A DNA stretch of 64,000 nt from Motilimonas pumila (lineage in GTDB: Bacteria; Pseudomonadota; Gammaproteobacteria; Enterobacterales; CBDFNC01): NCBI RefSeq assembly GCF_003596335.1, contig NZ_QZCH01000019.1:20705-84704 (forward strand). Direction: 5' to 3'. Numbering within the stretch: the first letter of the stretch is position 1; each line of letters begins with the position of its first letter. Made by a program: the position numbers and the translations under genes. A model generated the notes under the pieces. That model ran no database searches, was not told the DNA's origin, and worked only from the letters and a program-made list of their open reading frames with translations. Below are positions 39,533 through 48,624 of this stretch, one piece after another.

Positions 39533-40167
39533 TGAAACAAGATACTGGTAAATTCATAGTTATTGAAGGCCTGGAAGGGGCGGGGAAAAGCACGGCTGTT
39601 GCAGCAGTAAAAAGCTGGTTAGCGCAACGAGGGATCACCGATATAGTGTGTACTCGGGAGCCTGGCGGAACGCCTCTGGCAGAGAAAATGCGCAGCTTGG
39701 TGAAAGAGGTCAGTGATGAAACCTTAGCCGATAATGCTGAATTGCTGCTGATGTATGCTGCAAGGGTGCAACTTGTTGAAACGGTCATCAAACCTGCATT
39801 AGCGAGAGGCGCATACGTGATTGGCGATCGCCATGATTTGTCCTCTCAAGCCTATCAAGGTGGTGGCCGTGGTATCTGTTTGCAACAGATACAGCAAATT
39901 AAACAGGCTGTACTAGCTAACTTTTCGCCTGACTTGACGATATACATGGATATCGATCCAGAATTGGGTCTTAGCCGCGCGAGCGCTCGAGGTGAGTTGG
40001 ATCGCATCGAGCAGCAAGCCTTGGCATTTTTTGAGCGCACACGTCATCAATACAAAAGCTTGGTCGCGCTTGACCCTCATGCCATTACCATCGATGCCAG
40101 CAAGTCAATCGAACAAGTGGCGCAAGCGATCTCGCTGGCGTTAACAGAGCAAGAGTCGCGGCTGTGA
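39529..40167 (+). CDS. tmk: thymidylate kinase
   Basis: This 212-residue enzyme phosphorylates dTMP to dTDP. It has the P-loop [12 protein letters not shown], the [12 protein letters not shown] segment, and [17 protein letters not shown]. It overlaps mltG by four bases and holB by GTGA, so translation of the three is probably coupled. Confidence 0.96.
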   Translation: MMKQDTGKFIVIEGLEGAGKSTAVAAVKSWLAQRGITDIVCTREPGGTPLAEKMRSLVKEVSDETLADNAELLLMYAARVQLVETVIKPALARGAYVIGDRHDLSSQAYQGGGRGICLQQIQQIKQAVLANFSPDLTIYMDIDPELGLSRASARGELDRIEQQALAFFERTRHQYKSLVALDPHAITIDASKSIEQVAQAISLALTEQESRL

Positions 40168-41141
40168 TTTTTCCTTGGCTTGAGCCAATCGCGCAGCAAT
40201 TAGCGCAGCAATATCGCGCTGCCCATTTACATCATGGTTTGTTATTTTGTGGCATTAAAGGCCTTGGCAAACAAGCGTTAGCGTTAAACCTGAGCCAACT
40301 CTTGTTGTGCGAAAATGATGGCCTACAAAGTTGCGGCTTTTGCCATAGCTGTGAATTATTTAAAGCCGGTACCCATCCTGATTTTCACCGTTTAGCTGAT
40401 AACGACAAGCATCATATTAGCATTGATGATATTCGCAGCTTAAACAAAGTGATGGCAGAGCGTTCGCAGCAGGGTGGCAGTAAGGTGGTGGTGATAGACA
40501 ATGCCGAAAACTTTAATGAGTCTTCGGCTAACGCCATTTTAAAAACCTTAGAAGAGCCTTCTGCTAATAGTTATCTTATTTTACAGTGCGAAAGCTTGGG
40601 TCGCCTTATGGCGACGATAACTAGTCGTTGCCAAAAAATCACCTTGAGCGCTCCTAGTTTTGAGCAGACGCAAGCATGGCTGGCGCAGCAAGGCGTTGGG
40701 CACTCCTTACATTCTGGGCTTTTTCATATGCACCAAGGCGCGCCATTGGCCTTGTTAGCGGCATTACAAGGGGAAGAAGCGCTGACGTATCTAGGGTTGG
40801 CGCCGAAGATGGATGAATACTTGAAAGGTAAAACGGCTCCTTTTGAAGTCGCTGGCTACTTACACAACCATAAAGAGCAGGGGTTAACTTGGCTTTATTA
40901 CTGGTTGCAAGATGTGCAAAAACTCTCTTTGGGAGCGAATCAACGACTGCTGGTGTTTGCAGAGCATGCAAGCAGTATATTACAGGTCGCTAACCAACTT
41001 ACGGTAAGCCAAGTATACCACCTCTCTGCTGAGTTGCTGGCGTTGCAGCAGGCTTTTCGTCAACAAAGCGGTTTAAACCAAGAGTTATTAATCAGTCAGT
41101 TTTTATTAAAAATTAAACACCTATTCGGAGCAAAACAGTGA
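40164..41141 (+). CDS. holB: DNA polymerase III subunit delta prime
   Basis: This 325-residue clamp-loader subunit has a degenerate P-loop ([13 protein letters not shown]), a zinc-binding cluster (CGFCHSC), [18 protein letters not shown], and the SRC motif in TITSRCQKI. It starts with GTG at 40164 overlapping the tmk stop, and its stop overlaps the GTG of tatD. It works with the dnaX product encoded at 10.4-13.1 kb. Confidence 0.94.
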   Translation: MIFPWLEPIAQQLAQQYRAAHLHHGLLFCGIKGLGKQALALNLSQLLLCENDGLQSCGFCHSCELFKAGTHPDFHRLADNDKHHISIDDIRSLNKVMAERSQQGGSKVVVIDNAENFNESSANAILKTLEEPSANSYLILQCESLGRLMATITSRCQKITLSAPSFEQTQAWLAQQGVGHSLHSGLFHMHQGAPLALLAALQGEEALTYLGLAPKMDEYLKGKTAPFEVAGYLHNHKEQGLTWLYYWLQDVQKLSLGANQRLLVFAEHASSILQVANQLTVSQVYHLSAELLALQQAFRQQSGLNQELLISQFLLKIKHLFGAKQ

Positions 41142-41923
41142 TTGTTGATTCCCATTGTCACCTCGACAAACTTGATTACGAAAATAAGCACCAAAGCATT
41201 GCCGATGTGATTGCCAAAGCAAAGGCAAGGGGAGTTGACCATATTCTTTCTGTGGCGGTTGAGTTAGATGAATTTGAACCACTTGAAACACTGACAGCGC
41301 CATTTGATAACGTATTTTTATCATGCGGAATACACCCTCTGCACCAAAACTCGGATCGCAGTGAACAGCGCTTGCTAGCATATTGTCAGCAAGACAATGT
41401 GGTAGCGGTTGGAGAAACCGGTTTAGACTATTTTTACTCCCCGGATGATAAAGAGGCGCAACAAGAATGTTTTAAACGCCACATTCGTGTCGCCAGGCAG
41501 GTACGTAAACCGCTGATTGTTCATACGCGAGATGCGAGGCAAGACACGTTAGACATTCTTGCGCAACACGGTGAAGGTGACGTGACAGGCGTATTGCACT
41601 GTTTTACAGAGTCTCTAGAGATGGCTAAAACCGCGATTGAAATGGGTTTTTATATTTCCATTTCAGGCATTGTGACTTTCAAAACGGCGCAAGCGTTACG
41701 TGAAGTGGTGGCAGCAGTGCCGCTTGAGCGTTTATTGGTGGAAACAGACTCACCTTACCTCGCCCCAGTGCCATATCGAGGCCAGCAAAATGAGCCGGCT
41801 TATACCCGCGCGGTGGCTGAGTTTATTGCTGAAATAAAAGGCATCACCGTAGAGCAGGTTGCAAAACAAACCAGCGCCAATTTTTTTAGTTTGTTCCAGC
41901 ACGCAAAATCGGTGACAGGTTGA
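41138..41923 (+). CDS. ycfH: TatD family metal-dependent hydrolase (YcfH)
   Basis: This 261-residue TIM-barrel enzyme has the metal ligands His6 and His8 (VDSHCHLD), Glu in VGETGLDYF, His in IVHTRDA and HCFTES, and Asp in VETDSPYLAP. Homologues act as 3'-5' exonucleases or D-aminoacyl-tRNA deacylases; which applies here is open. The start is GTG 41138, overlapping the holB stop in GTGA. Its place after holB matches E. coli ycfH. Confidence 0.93.
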   Translation: MIVDSHCHLDKLDYENKHQSIADVIAKAKARGVDHILSVAVELDEFEPLETLTAPFDNVFLSCGIHPLHQNSDRSEQRLLAYCQQDNVVAVGETGLDYFYSPDDKEAQQECFKRHIRVARQVRKPLIVHTRDARQDTLDILAQHGEGDVTGVLHCFTESLEMAKTAIEMGFYISISGIVTFKTAQALREVVAAVPLERLLVETDSPYLAPVPYRGQQNEPAYTRAVAEFIAEIKGITVEQVAKQTSANFFSLFQHAKSVTG

Positions 41924-42103
41924 ACATTATTAGGCAGAGCTGTACATAAAAAAATGCCCGAGACTATTCCAGTTTGTCCCGAGCGTAGGGGAAGGGGTAG
42001 TTAATTGTCACTGTTTGTTATCTAATTGAAGCGGGTGATTTGGCGCTCGCTTCGTTTCCATGAATTAACTATAACCCTAGTTCACAACGGTTGTTTTTTC
42101 ACC

Positions 42104-43534
42104 TTATTGGGTGAAAAGATTGCCGTCTTTTACCAGCTCTCTGGGTAAGTTATTCTTTATTCTTGTGTTTACCCATTTACCTAATCCCACTGTGTGGCCT
42201 TTGTAAGTCAATAATACTTCACCTTTGCCACTGAGGCCGCTTTCTGGACGAATATCCCGGCCCATATAATACTCTTGGCACTGCTCGAGGGAGAGTTCAA
42301 AGGTCCCTTTTGTGGCTTGGCTGCCTAATGCTAAAGCCCATTCATGAGTTAAGCGGTAATTCTTCTTGAACATCTCCGCCAATTTAATTCCGACACGGTC
42401 AAATTTTAATTGGCCGATCAGAGGCTTGAAAACTTCAGGAAATAACCAAAGCTCGTTATCCCGGTTAAATACTTGCCCTTCAAGTTGCGAAATACCAAAT
42501 TGCGACTCGAGGTAATCGGTAAATAGGGCGATATCTTTTTTGTTCATTGCTTTAAATGGGAACCTGCCAAGGCGCTTCTTCGCTTTCGGTCCTGCTTGGC
42601 TGGCGGTTTTACGAAAGCCAGCAACAAAAAAGCCTTCGCTGTCGTAAATTTGCGGCCAGATATGCAAATAACCTTCTGCCGTTGCGCTGCGCTCAGCGTG
42701 CGGGAATAAGTCAGCCAGTGAGCAGGCTTCAATATTACCTTCAAAAGTGGCTAACAAGTGATCACAGACATGCTGGTTTTCTTCTTGGCTGAGGGTACAA
42801 GTCGAGTAAATCAGCGTGCCGCCGGGTTTCAACGCATAAAAGGCGCTTTCTATTAGTGCTTTTTGGGTATCGGCGATGGCATCGATGGCGCTTTGGCACC
42901 AGTTTTTCATCGCATCGGGATCTTTTCTCACCGTACCTTCGCCAGAGCATGGCGCATCCAATAAGATGGCATCAAAGGTTTCAGGTAGCCAACTGCCAAA
43001 GACTCTGGCGTCAAAGTTGGTGAGCGCGACGTTTTTAATGCCACAACGCTGCAAGTTAGAGTACAACCCTTTAATGCGGCTTGCAGAAAACTCATTCGCA
43101 ACCACTAAGCCTTGATTACTTACCGCCGCCGCAATTTGGGTTGTTTTAGAGCCTGGAGCGGCTGCGGCGTCAAGTAACACAGCATCTTCTGTGTTATTGA
43201 ATAAGTGAAACAAAGCAGTGACAGGCATCATCGAGCTGGCTTCTTGGATGTAAAACAAACCCGCAAGGTGTTCGGCTGAGTTCCCTAATGGGGTAGCATC
43301 ATCACGGGTGATCCAAAAGCCGTCTTGACACCAAGGCACGGGTTCAAGCTGCCAACCTAAGGTTTCGGCGCGTGCTAAAAAGTCCGTCACGCTGATTTTT
43401 AATGTGTTAACACGGATACTTTTACGAAGTGGCTGCTGACAAATATCAATGAAGTCTTGCATTGATAGTTCAGAGGGCATGATGCCTTCAATTTTGGATA
43501 AAAATTGTTCTGGAAGATATACGTTGTTAGCCAC
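42104..43534 (-). CDS. rsmF: 16S rRNA (cytosine-1407-C5)-methyltransferase RsmF
   Basis: This 476-residue methyltransferase has the two catalytic cysteines expected of RNA m5C enzymes (DAPCSGEGTVRKDP and IYSTCTLSQEEN), a SAM motif DAAAAPGSKTTQIAA, and a C-terminal PUA-like part. It matches E. coli RsmF (YebU), which also sits next to the letAB genes. It lies 41 bases downstream of letB. Confidence 0.94.
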   Translation of the reverse strand: MANNVYLPEQFLSKIEGIMPSELSMQDFIDICQQPLRKSIRVNTLKISVTDFLARAETLGWQLEPVPWCQDGFWITRDDATPLGNSAEHLAGLFYIQEASSMMPVTALFHLFNNTEDAVLLDAAAAPGSKTTQIAAAVSNQGLVVANEFSASRIKGLYSNLQRCGIKNVALTNFDARVFGSWLPETFDAILLDAPCSGEGTVRKDPDAMKNWCQSAIDAIADTQKALIESAFYALKPGGTLIYSTCTLSQEENQHVCDHLLATFEGNIEACSLADLFPHAERSATAEGYLHIWPQIYDSEGFFVAGFRKTASQAGPKAKKRLGRFPFKAMNKKDIALFTDYLESQFGISQLEGQVFNRDNELWLFPEVFKPLIGQLKFDRVGIKLAEMFKKNYRLTHEWALALGSQATKGTFELSLEQCQEYYMGRDIRPESGLSGKGEVLLTYKGHTVGLGKWVNTRIKNNLPRELVKDGNLFTQ

Positions 43535-43575
43535 AGTTTGCCCCCTAAAAAATTAAGGGGCAAATTTTATCACAG

Positions 43576-46203
43576 TTATGGCCGTATTTGCGTTTGCCAT
43601 GTTAGCCAACGTTGATTTAATTCTTGCGCCAGCTTAAATTTTTGACCAGGCCTTGCCGGCTTTTGCAGTGGCTTTTTATCGGGAGTTGCAAAGGAAATGC
43701 CGCCTTTTAAAATGGCTTCGATAGACTCGGCTTTGAGTGACGCGCCGGTGATACCAACATCCATGTTAAAACCAGAAGCTTGCCAGAAAACGGTATTACG
43801 GCGAACCAGGTGTTGATATTTTGGCTCTATTAATACGGTGATCTCTACTTCATCACCAAAATAGCCAATGTCAAAGTGGCTGACTTGGCCAACTTGAACT
43901 TGGCGGTAGTAAACGGGACTACCTATGCTCAATGAGCCGGCACGGGGAGCGGTAAGTACGAGTGAAAGGCCAGCTTCGCTGTTCGCTAACGGCGCTTTTT
44001 CAAGGGCATGGAACACCGTCTTACGGTGGCCTTTACCTGGAGTCGCTGCTATGTAGGGGCCAGCTAACACAGTGTCTAGGTGTTTTGCTCCACTCAAACC
44101 TAGTTCAGCTGTGACCTGCCAAAACTGACTGCCGTCTTTACTGAACATCGCGGCGAACGCTTCTTTAAGCTGAATACTGGCGCGCACTTTTTGAGTTTTC
44201 AGATCCAACCTGAGCTGTGCAATCTCACCTATCTCTAGTCCTTTGTGTTTCACCTTGGTGCCTTTTGCGAGACCACTGGCATGCTCAAAGTTAACCGCGA
44301 TGGTTTTTATCACTTGAGTCGCGGCTTGGTAGTCCGCGTGCAAAGGGTAGTATTGGCCTACCTTTGGCGCAGGCTTATTAAGGTTATCAAAAGCGACCCC
44401 TCCGGCAGCGATGGCTAATAAAGACTCTGTTTGTACTTCTAGTCCTGACAAGCCTCCGCTCACTTTAATACCGCTGACGTCCCAGAAAACGGTTTTATCA
44501 TTGATGAGGTGGCGGTATTGGCCGTCAATATATAATTCAATCACGACCTTTCCAGCGCGATTTAAGTAGTAGTCATGGACTTGGCCAACTGGCAGCTTTT
44601 TAAAGTAGACCGGCGATCCTTGGGTCACCGAACTCATTTTTGTGGTGATTAATTTGATTTTGAGGGGTTTGGCAAAAGCTTGCTTGCCTAATTTAGCCAA
44701 GGCTAGATCAGGGTATAAACGGTATTGCTTGGCGCGCTCACCTTGTGCGCGATTATTGGGATTATAAAAAGCGATCCCCCCTTGCAGCAAACTGCTTAAC
44801 GGCTCAGAAGTCAGCTCCATGCCTTTGATAGATGCTTTTACAGAAATCCCCCCGACCTTGTAAAAACGGCTAGAGCCTGCGACCAACTCGGCGTATTGCG
44901 ATAAAATAGACAGTTTAATTAATACTTTGTCAGCGCCTTCGTCGAGGGTAATGTGAGTGATTTCACCCACGGGTAAGCGTCGATAAAATACCTTGTCACC
45001 CCGTTTTATCGCGCTGGCATCTTCCGCTTGCAAGGTGACGGCGATGGCATTTTTATCTGTGCCTTCGCCGGCCAGAACCACAAAGGTGCGCATTGGCCTA
45101 CCTTCAGCGGGTGAAAAGCCGATGTAATTGCCTTTCAGTAAGTTGCCTAAGTTTTTCACTCCTGCAAACCCCAGTTCGGCACGTTCAACCCAGAATTTGG
45201 CGTTATCACTGAGCTGTTCCGCGAACATGGGCTCAATCACCGCAAATGCGGTAAAGGTTTGAGATTGGTTAACTTTTACTTCTGTGATTTTACCGGCTTG
45301 AAAGCCCTTGTAGATGATAGGTGTACCTGCGCCAATGTTATCCAATTTACTAAGCTTTAATTGTACTTTTGCACCGCGACCAGCAGCGTTGACGTCATCG
45401 TAGAATTTAAACAGGAAGTTGGCAGGGGCCTTAATGCCGTCTTTAGGGGAGTCAAAAGCGATGGCGCCAGAAATGATCGAAGCCAAGCTTTCGGTGTTCA
45501 CTTGTAAGCCGTTGAATGAGAAATCGGCGCGGATACCACTGACGTTCCAAAAACGCGTATCTTGTTTAACTAAATCAGCATACTTAGGGTCGATATTTAA
45601 GTGTATTTCCACTTCTTGCGCATCGCGGACCAGGCGAAAATCATACACTTCACCCACTTGAATTTTTTTGTAGTAAACAGGAGAACCAACCGATACGCTG
45701 CCCATGTCTTTAGACAAGAGCTTCACTGTGAGGCCTTGCTCGGGTTGAATCAAAGGCTGTTCGTCGGCGGCGACAAAGCGGCGTTTATCCGCCCCCATTC
45801 CGGGCTGCATATTGATATAGCTACCTGAGAACAGGGTTTCTAGGCCCGATATGCCGGTTAATGACGCTTTGGGCTTGACTAACCAGAACAACGAACCGTC
45901 TTTAAGCATATGCTCCGCTTGTTTATCAATCTCGACATGAACGTAGACGCCCTGAATGTCTTCATCGAGCTTGATGGCTTTCACTTTACCCACAGTTACA
46001 CCTTGGTAGCGGACTTGGGTTTTGCCAACCAAGATGCCATTGGCATTGGCAAAGTGGATGGTAATGTCAGTACCGGCGTTGGCGTAGTGCTTGTAAACCA
46101 GCCAAGCACCCAGCACTAATGCAAGAAGAGGTAAAAACCAAATCGCAGAGAGCCGATTTGATTGCTTAATAGCCGGCGTCGGTGGTTCAGTGTTTCCAGT
46201 CAT
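43576..46203 (-). CDS. letB: LetB: seven-repeat MCE protein of a lipid transport tunnel
   Basis: This 875-residue protein has one N-terminal membrane helix (IWFLPLLALVLGAWLVY) and seven MCE domains spaced about 110-120 residues apart. Each is marked by a core such as VRYQGVTVGKV, VYYKKIQVGEV, IIYKGFQAGKI, VFYRRLPVGEI, VYFKKLPVGQV, VKHKGLEIGEI or VYYRQVQVGQV. E. coli LetB (YebT) is 877 residues with seven MCE rings that stack into a periplasm-spanning lipid tunnel. It overlaps the letA second-half gene by 17 bases. Confidence 0.95.
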   Translation of the reverse strand: MTGNTEPPTPAIKQSNRLSAIWFLPLLALVLGAWLVYKHYANAGTDITIHFANANGILVGKTQVRYQGVTVGKVKAIKLDEDIQGVYVHVEIDKQAEHMLKDGSLFWLVKPKASLTGISGLETLFSGSYINMQPGMGADKRRFVAADEQPLIQPEQGLTVKLLSKDMGSVSVGSPVYYKKIQVGEVYDFRLVRDAQEVEIHLNIDPKYADLVKQDTRFWNVSGIRADFSFNGLQVNTESLASIISGAIAFDSPKDGIKAPANFLFKFYDDVNAAGRGAKVQLKLSKLDNIGAGTPIIYKGFQAGKITEVKVNQSQTFTAFAVIEPMFAEQLSDNAKFWVERAELGFAGVKNLGNLLKGNYIGFSPAEGRPMRTFVVLAGEGTDKNAIAVTLQAEDASAIKRGDKVFYRRLPVGEITHITLDEGADKVLIKLSILSQYAELVAGSSRFYKVGGISVKASIKGMELTSEPLSSLLQGGIAFYNPNNRAQGERAKQYRLYPDLALAKLGKQAFAKPLKIKLITTKMSSVTQGSPVYFKKLPVGQVHDYYLNRAGKVVIELYIDGQYRHLINDKTVFWDVSGIKVSGGLSGLEVQTESLLAIAAGGVAFDNLNKPAPKVGQYYPLHADYQAATQVIKTIAVNFEHASGLAKGTKVKHKGLEIGEIAQLRLDLKTQKVRASIQLKEAFAAMFSKDGSQFWQVTAELGLSGAKHLDTVLAGPYIAATPGKGHRKTVFHALEKAPLANSEAGLSLVLTAPRAGSLSIGSPVYYRQVQVGQVSHFDIGYFGDEVEITVLIEPKYQHLVRRNTVFWQASGFNMDVGITGASLKAESIEAILKGGISFATPDKKPLQKPARPGQKFKLAQELNQRWLTWQTQIRP

Positions 46204-46807
46204 TATCTTGTTCCAAATCCCACATTAATCTTGTATCAAAACTTTTTGCTGCAAATAAAGTAAACACCACCACCAAGGCAAAAGCTGTGGCGCCTGGGCC
46301 TGGAATAACAGTTAACAGTTGGCCTTTGTCGATAAGGGTTATCATGATGGAAATGACAAATAAATCCAACATCGACCAACGGCCAATCCAGTCTATAAAT
46401 TGAAACATTTTAAATCGGGTTCGATGGCGAATGTTCAAACGCCACTGTACCGACACTAAAATTACGGCGATGCCAACAATTTTTATTATTGGCACCAAAA
46501 TAGACGCCACAAATACAATAATAGCAATGCCTTGGTTATCAGTATTATACAAGGCTATCACGCCTGACATAATGGTGTCAGGTGTATCGCCTACCTGAGT
46601 ACTTAAAACGGTAATTGGGCTAAAGTTTGCGGGTAATAAACAAATGCAAGCTGTGATCAAATACGCCCACGTTTTTTGTAGGCTATAGGCAAACCTTGTT
46701 TGTAACGTATGCTGGCAACGAGGGCAGGCAGAGCCAGGAGACTCAGAGCATAAGTAGCCACAGCTGTCGCAGCGGGTCAGGCGGTGATCTTTAGCGGATA
46801 ACATCAA
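46187..46807 (-). CDS. PqiA-domain membrane protein, second half of a split LetA
   Basis: This 206-residue protein has an N-terminal zinc ribbon (CDSCGYLCSESPGSACPRC) and about four membrane segments of the PqiA family. It corresponds to the second PqiA domain of E. coli LetA (YebS, about 427 residues, two domains). It overlaps the first-half gene and letB by 17 bases each, so the three are translated as a coupled unit. The LetA role is lipid handover to LetB at the inner membrane. Confidence 0.85.
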   Translation of the reverse strand: MMLSAKDHRLTRCDSCGYLCSESPGSACPRCQHTLQTRFAYSLQKTWAYLITACICLLPANFSPITVLSTQVGDTPDTIMSGVIALYNTDNQGIAIIVFVASILVPIIKIVGIAVILVSVQWRLNIRHRTRFKMFQFIDWIGRWSMLDLFVISIMITLIDKGQLLTVIPGPGATAFALVVVFTLFAAKSFDTRLMWDLEQDNDWKH

Positions 46808-47414
46808 CTTTTACCTTGTTCCAATACGTTTCAGCGTCATACACGGATAAAATCATGCTGTTCACTAACATTAACGCAATAAAACACACCAAGCCTAAGC
46901 CCAGGTGCACGTCTCCCAAGTCGACCAACTTTACTAACGCCACCAAAAATGACACGAGGTAAACTTCGAGCATTGACCAATGGGTCATCACGTCAACGGC
47001 TTTGAGTAAGGGTTTCAGAATGGGTGTTAGTAGATTAAAACTGATACAAAAGCTGGCGCTGGCGAGTGCCAGTAACATCAGCGCAGGAGCAAGGGTCACG
47101 CACAAAAGTATCAGTAAGGCAATAAATTGGTCGCCTTCTTGGTATACTTTTTCGACGGCACTAATCAGGCTAACCGAATCGGTTATGCCCACCATGGTCA
47201 AGGACAACAAAGGGTAAATGTTAGCCGGCACAAGCAAAATCAGCGCGGTGAGGCATAAAGCCAAGATGGCGCTGGGGGAGCTGCGAGAAACAAAATATAA
47301 GCGACTGCCACATCGTGGGCAGTGTGCTTTCTGGCCGGGCAAGAGCGCAGTCTTACTGATTAATAAATCACAGTGCTTACAGGCAATGTGCTTGTTATCT
47401 ATTTGTTTTTCCAT
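46791..47414 (-). CDS. PqiA-domain membrane protein, first half of a split LetA
   Basis: This 207-residue protein has an N-terminal zinc ribbon (CKHCDLLISKTALLPG, then CPRCG) and about four membrane segments typical of PqiA (ILLVPANIYPLLSLTMVGI). It corresponds to the first half of E. coli LetA. It is the first gene of a minus-strand operon with the second half, letB and rsmF. Its stop is 17 bases into the second-half gene, so the two frames differ. Confidence 0.85.
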   Translation of the reverse strand: MEKQIDNKHIACKHCDLLISKTALLPGQKAHCPRCGSRLYFVSRSSPSAILALCLTALILLVPANIYPLLSLTMVGITDSVSLISAVEKVYQEGDQFIALLILLCVTLAPALMLLALASASFCISFNLLTPILKPLLKAVDVMTHWSMLEVYLVSFLVALVKLVDLGDVHLGLGLVCFIALMLVNSMILSVYDAETYWNKVKVDVIR

Positions 47415-47494
47415 GGCCTTAATATACTCGCTAAGGCAACCTTTTCACAAATAAACATTATAAATTAACAATTGGCTATTTGTTTAAAAAGTGA

Positions 47495-47514
47495 TACTGT
47501 ATAAAAAAACAGTT
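47495..47514 (+). promoter_or_regulatory. LexA (SOS) box upstream of yebG
   Basis: TACTGTATAAAAAAACAGTT contains CTGT-N8-ACAG (47497-47512), the gammaproteobacterial LexA site. It lies about 120 bases before yebG, a known LexA target in E. coli. Confidence 0.85.
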
Positions 47515-47633
47515 AAGTAATAAGCCAGATATTGTCGATTTGTCACCTTATCTAGGCGTATTGCTGTTCTCTTTGGAATCTTAATAAGCCTTAGTAGGGT
47601 TTGTTACAAATGGCTTAACAGCAGAGGTGCTTC

Positions 47634-47933
47634 GTGGCAGTCATCACTAAATACATTGTAGAAAGAAATGGTGAAGAAAAAATGACATTTACCAGTAAAA
47701 AAGAGGCGGATGCCTACGACAAAATGTTGGATACCGCAGATGAAATGGCGGCTTTTTTACAAACTGGTCCTGTAGCCCTTGATGAGCAACAACTCGAAGA
47801 GCTGGGTTTATACCTGGCCAGTAACAAAGAAGATGTGATGCAGCTGTTAAAAGGCAACAAAGTAGCGGCAGCAAAAACGGCTACAACTGATAAAAAAGTA
47901 AAAGACATAAAATCCGCTAAGCCAGCGGCTTAA
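47634..47933 (+). CDS. yebG: YebG family SOS protein
   Basis: This 99-residue protein matches E. coli YebG: the start MAVITKYIVERNGEEKMTFT and the shared SKKEADAYDKMLDTAD. It is DNA-damage inducible in E. coli; its activity is not known. The start is GTG 47634 with GAGG about eight bases upstream. A LexA box lies upstream. The C-terminal 25 residues are Lys/Ala-rich and probably disordered. Confidence 0.93.
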   Translation: MAVITKYIVERNGEEKMTFTSKKEADAYDKMLDTADEMAAFLQTGPVALDEQQLEELGLYLASNKEDVMQLLKGNKVAAAKTATTDKKVKDIKSAKPAA

Positions 47934-47984
47934 CGCCAGCTCGCGGAAACGTGCGTCTGGTATAGAAGGCGCGCGCAAGGGTGA

Positions 47985-48028
47985 AAACCAAAACAGGCTT
48001 GTGCTTAGGCACAGGCCTGTTTTGGTTT
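47985..48028. terminator. long 20-bp hairpin downstream of yebG
   Basis: AAACCAAAACAGGC pairs with GCCTGTTTTGGTTT, and the inner TTGTGC/GCACAG continues it to a 20-bp stem (one G-T) with loop TTAG. No long T tail follows, but the T-rich 3' arm makes it a possible terminator for yebG. Confidence 0.55.
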
Positions 48029-48155
48029 GCGCTTGTTGCAGCTTCTATAGCGTTGTTTGGCCCTTTGCATTGATGCAGGCGTGAATGGCGGTTTGGTGGC
48101 ATTTAAGAATAAAAGGGCGTTGCGTTTTGATAAAGAGGGCATCAGAAAAATAGGC

Positions 48156-48177
48156 TAGTGGGAGCAAGCTCCCACTA
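48156..48177. terminator. 10-bp hairpin downstream of small membrane protein gene
   Basis: TAGTGGGAGC/GCTCCCACTA with a two-base loop. It lies 22 bases past the stop of the minus-strand gene, with a T-rich stretch beyond it in that direction, so it probably ends that gene. Confidence 0.6.
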
Positions 48178-48198
48178 AAAACCTGCATAGAAAGGAGG

Positions 48199-48441
48199 TT
48201 ATGCAGGTAAAACGGTTAAATTGATAATTCTGACTAATACGGCAATAAATAAAATCAGTGAGCCATAGCGAATAAACTTAAATTCAGCCACAGATAGGTC
48301 ACTGACACGGTTAAAGAAGATTTTTACTGGTGCAGACCACTGCGCGGTTCGTTTACCGTAACTGGTCACGCCAAACAATACCAAGGCTAAACCTAAGGCA
48401 AAGCTGACCGGCTCTAATATTTGTAAAGCTTGTATCCACAT
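48199..48441 (-). CDS. small two-helix membrane protein, unknown function
   Basis: This 80-residue protein has two hydrophobic segments (about residues 7-27, LEPVSFALGLALVLFGVTSY, and 60-78, LILFIAVLVRIINLTVL) separated by a basic, amphipathic middle. I do not recognise the family. The frame is clean, follows ribosome-like purines upstream and ends before a hairpin, which supports a real gene. It lies between yebG and asnB. Confidence 0.6.
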   Translation of the reverse strand: MWIQALQILEPVSFALGLALVLFGVTSYGKRTAQWSAPVKIFFNRVSDLSVAEFKFIRYGSLILFIAVLVRIINLTVLPA

Positions 48442-48579
48442 GCTTTCTACCTTAACTGTTAACTCTTTGTTAAATAATAGAGAAGTGGAAATAACTTGGT
48501 ATTAGCGAATAGTCTAATAGGCATGGATAAATTAAGACTAAAGCGCAAAATAGAGTGAACTGAGGTGGTTTTTAGGCAC

Positions 48580-48606
48580 AAAAAAAGGAGCTCTGAGAGC
48601 TCCTTT
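48580..48606 (-). terminator. asnB terminator
   Basis: AAAGGAGCTC/GAGCTCCTTT with loop TGA, then T-rich in the minus direction, 19 bases past the asnB stop. Confidence 0.9.
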
Positions 48607-48624
48607 AGGCATTCAAAGCTGGGC

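Noticed and set aside
41944..41985. Possible terminator after tatD with two CCCGAG copies
   Set aside because: The copies are direct, not inverted, so no stem forms.
42096..42117. Hairpin TTTTCACC/GGTGAAAA spanning the rsmF stop codon
   Set aside because: Only two GC-rich steps of pairing, and the flanking A/T runs are on the wrong side for a minus-strand terminator.
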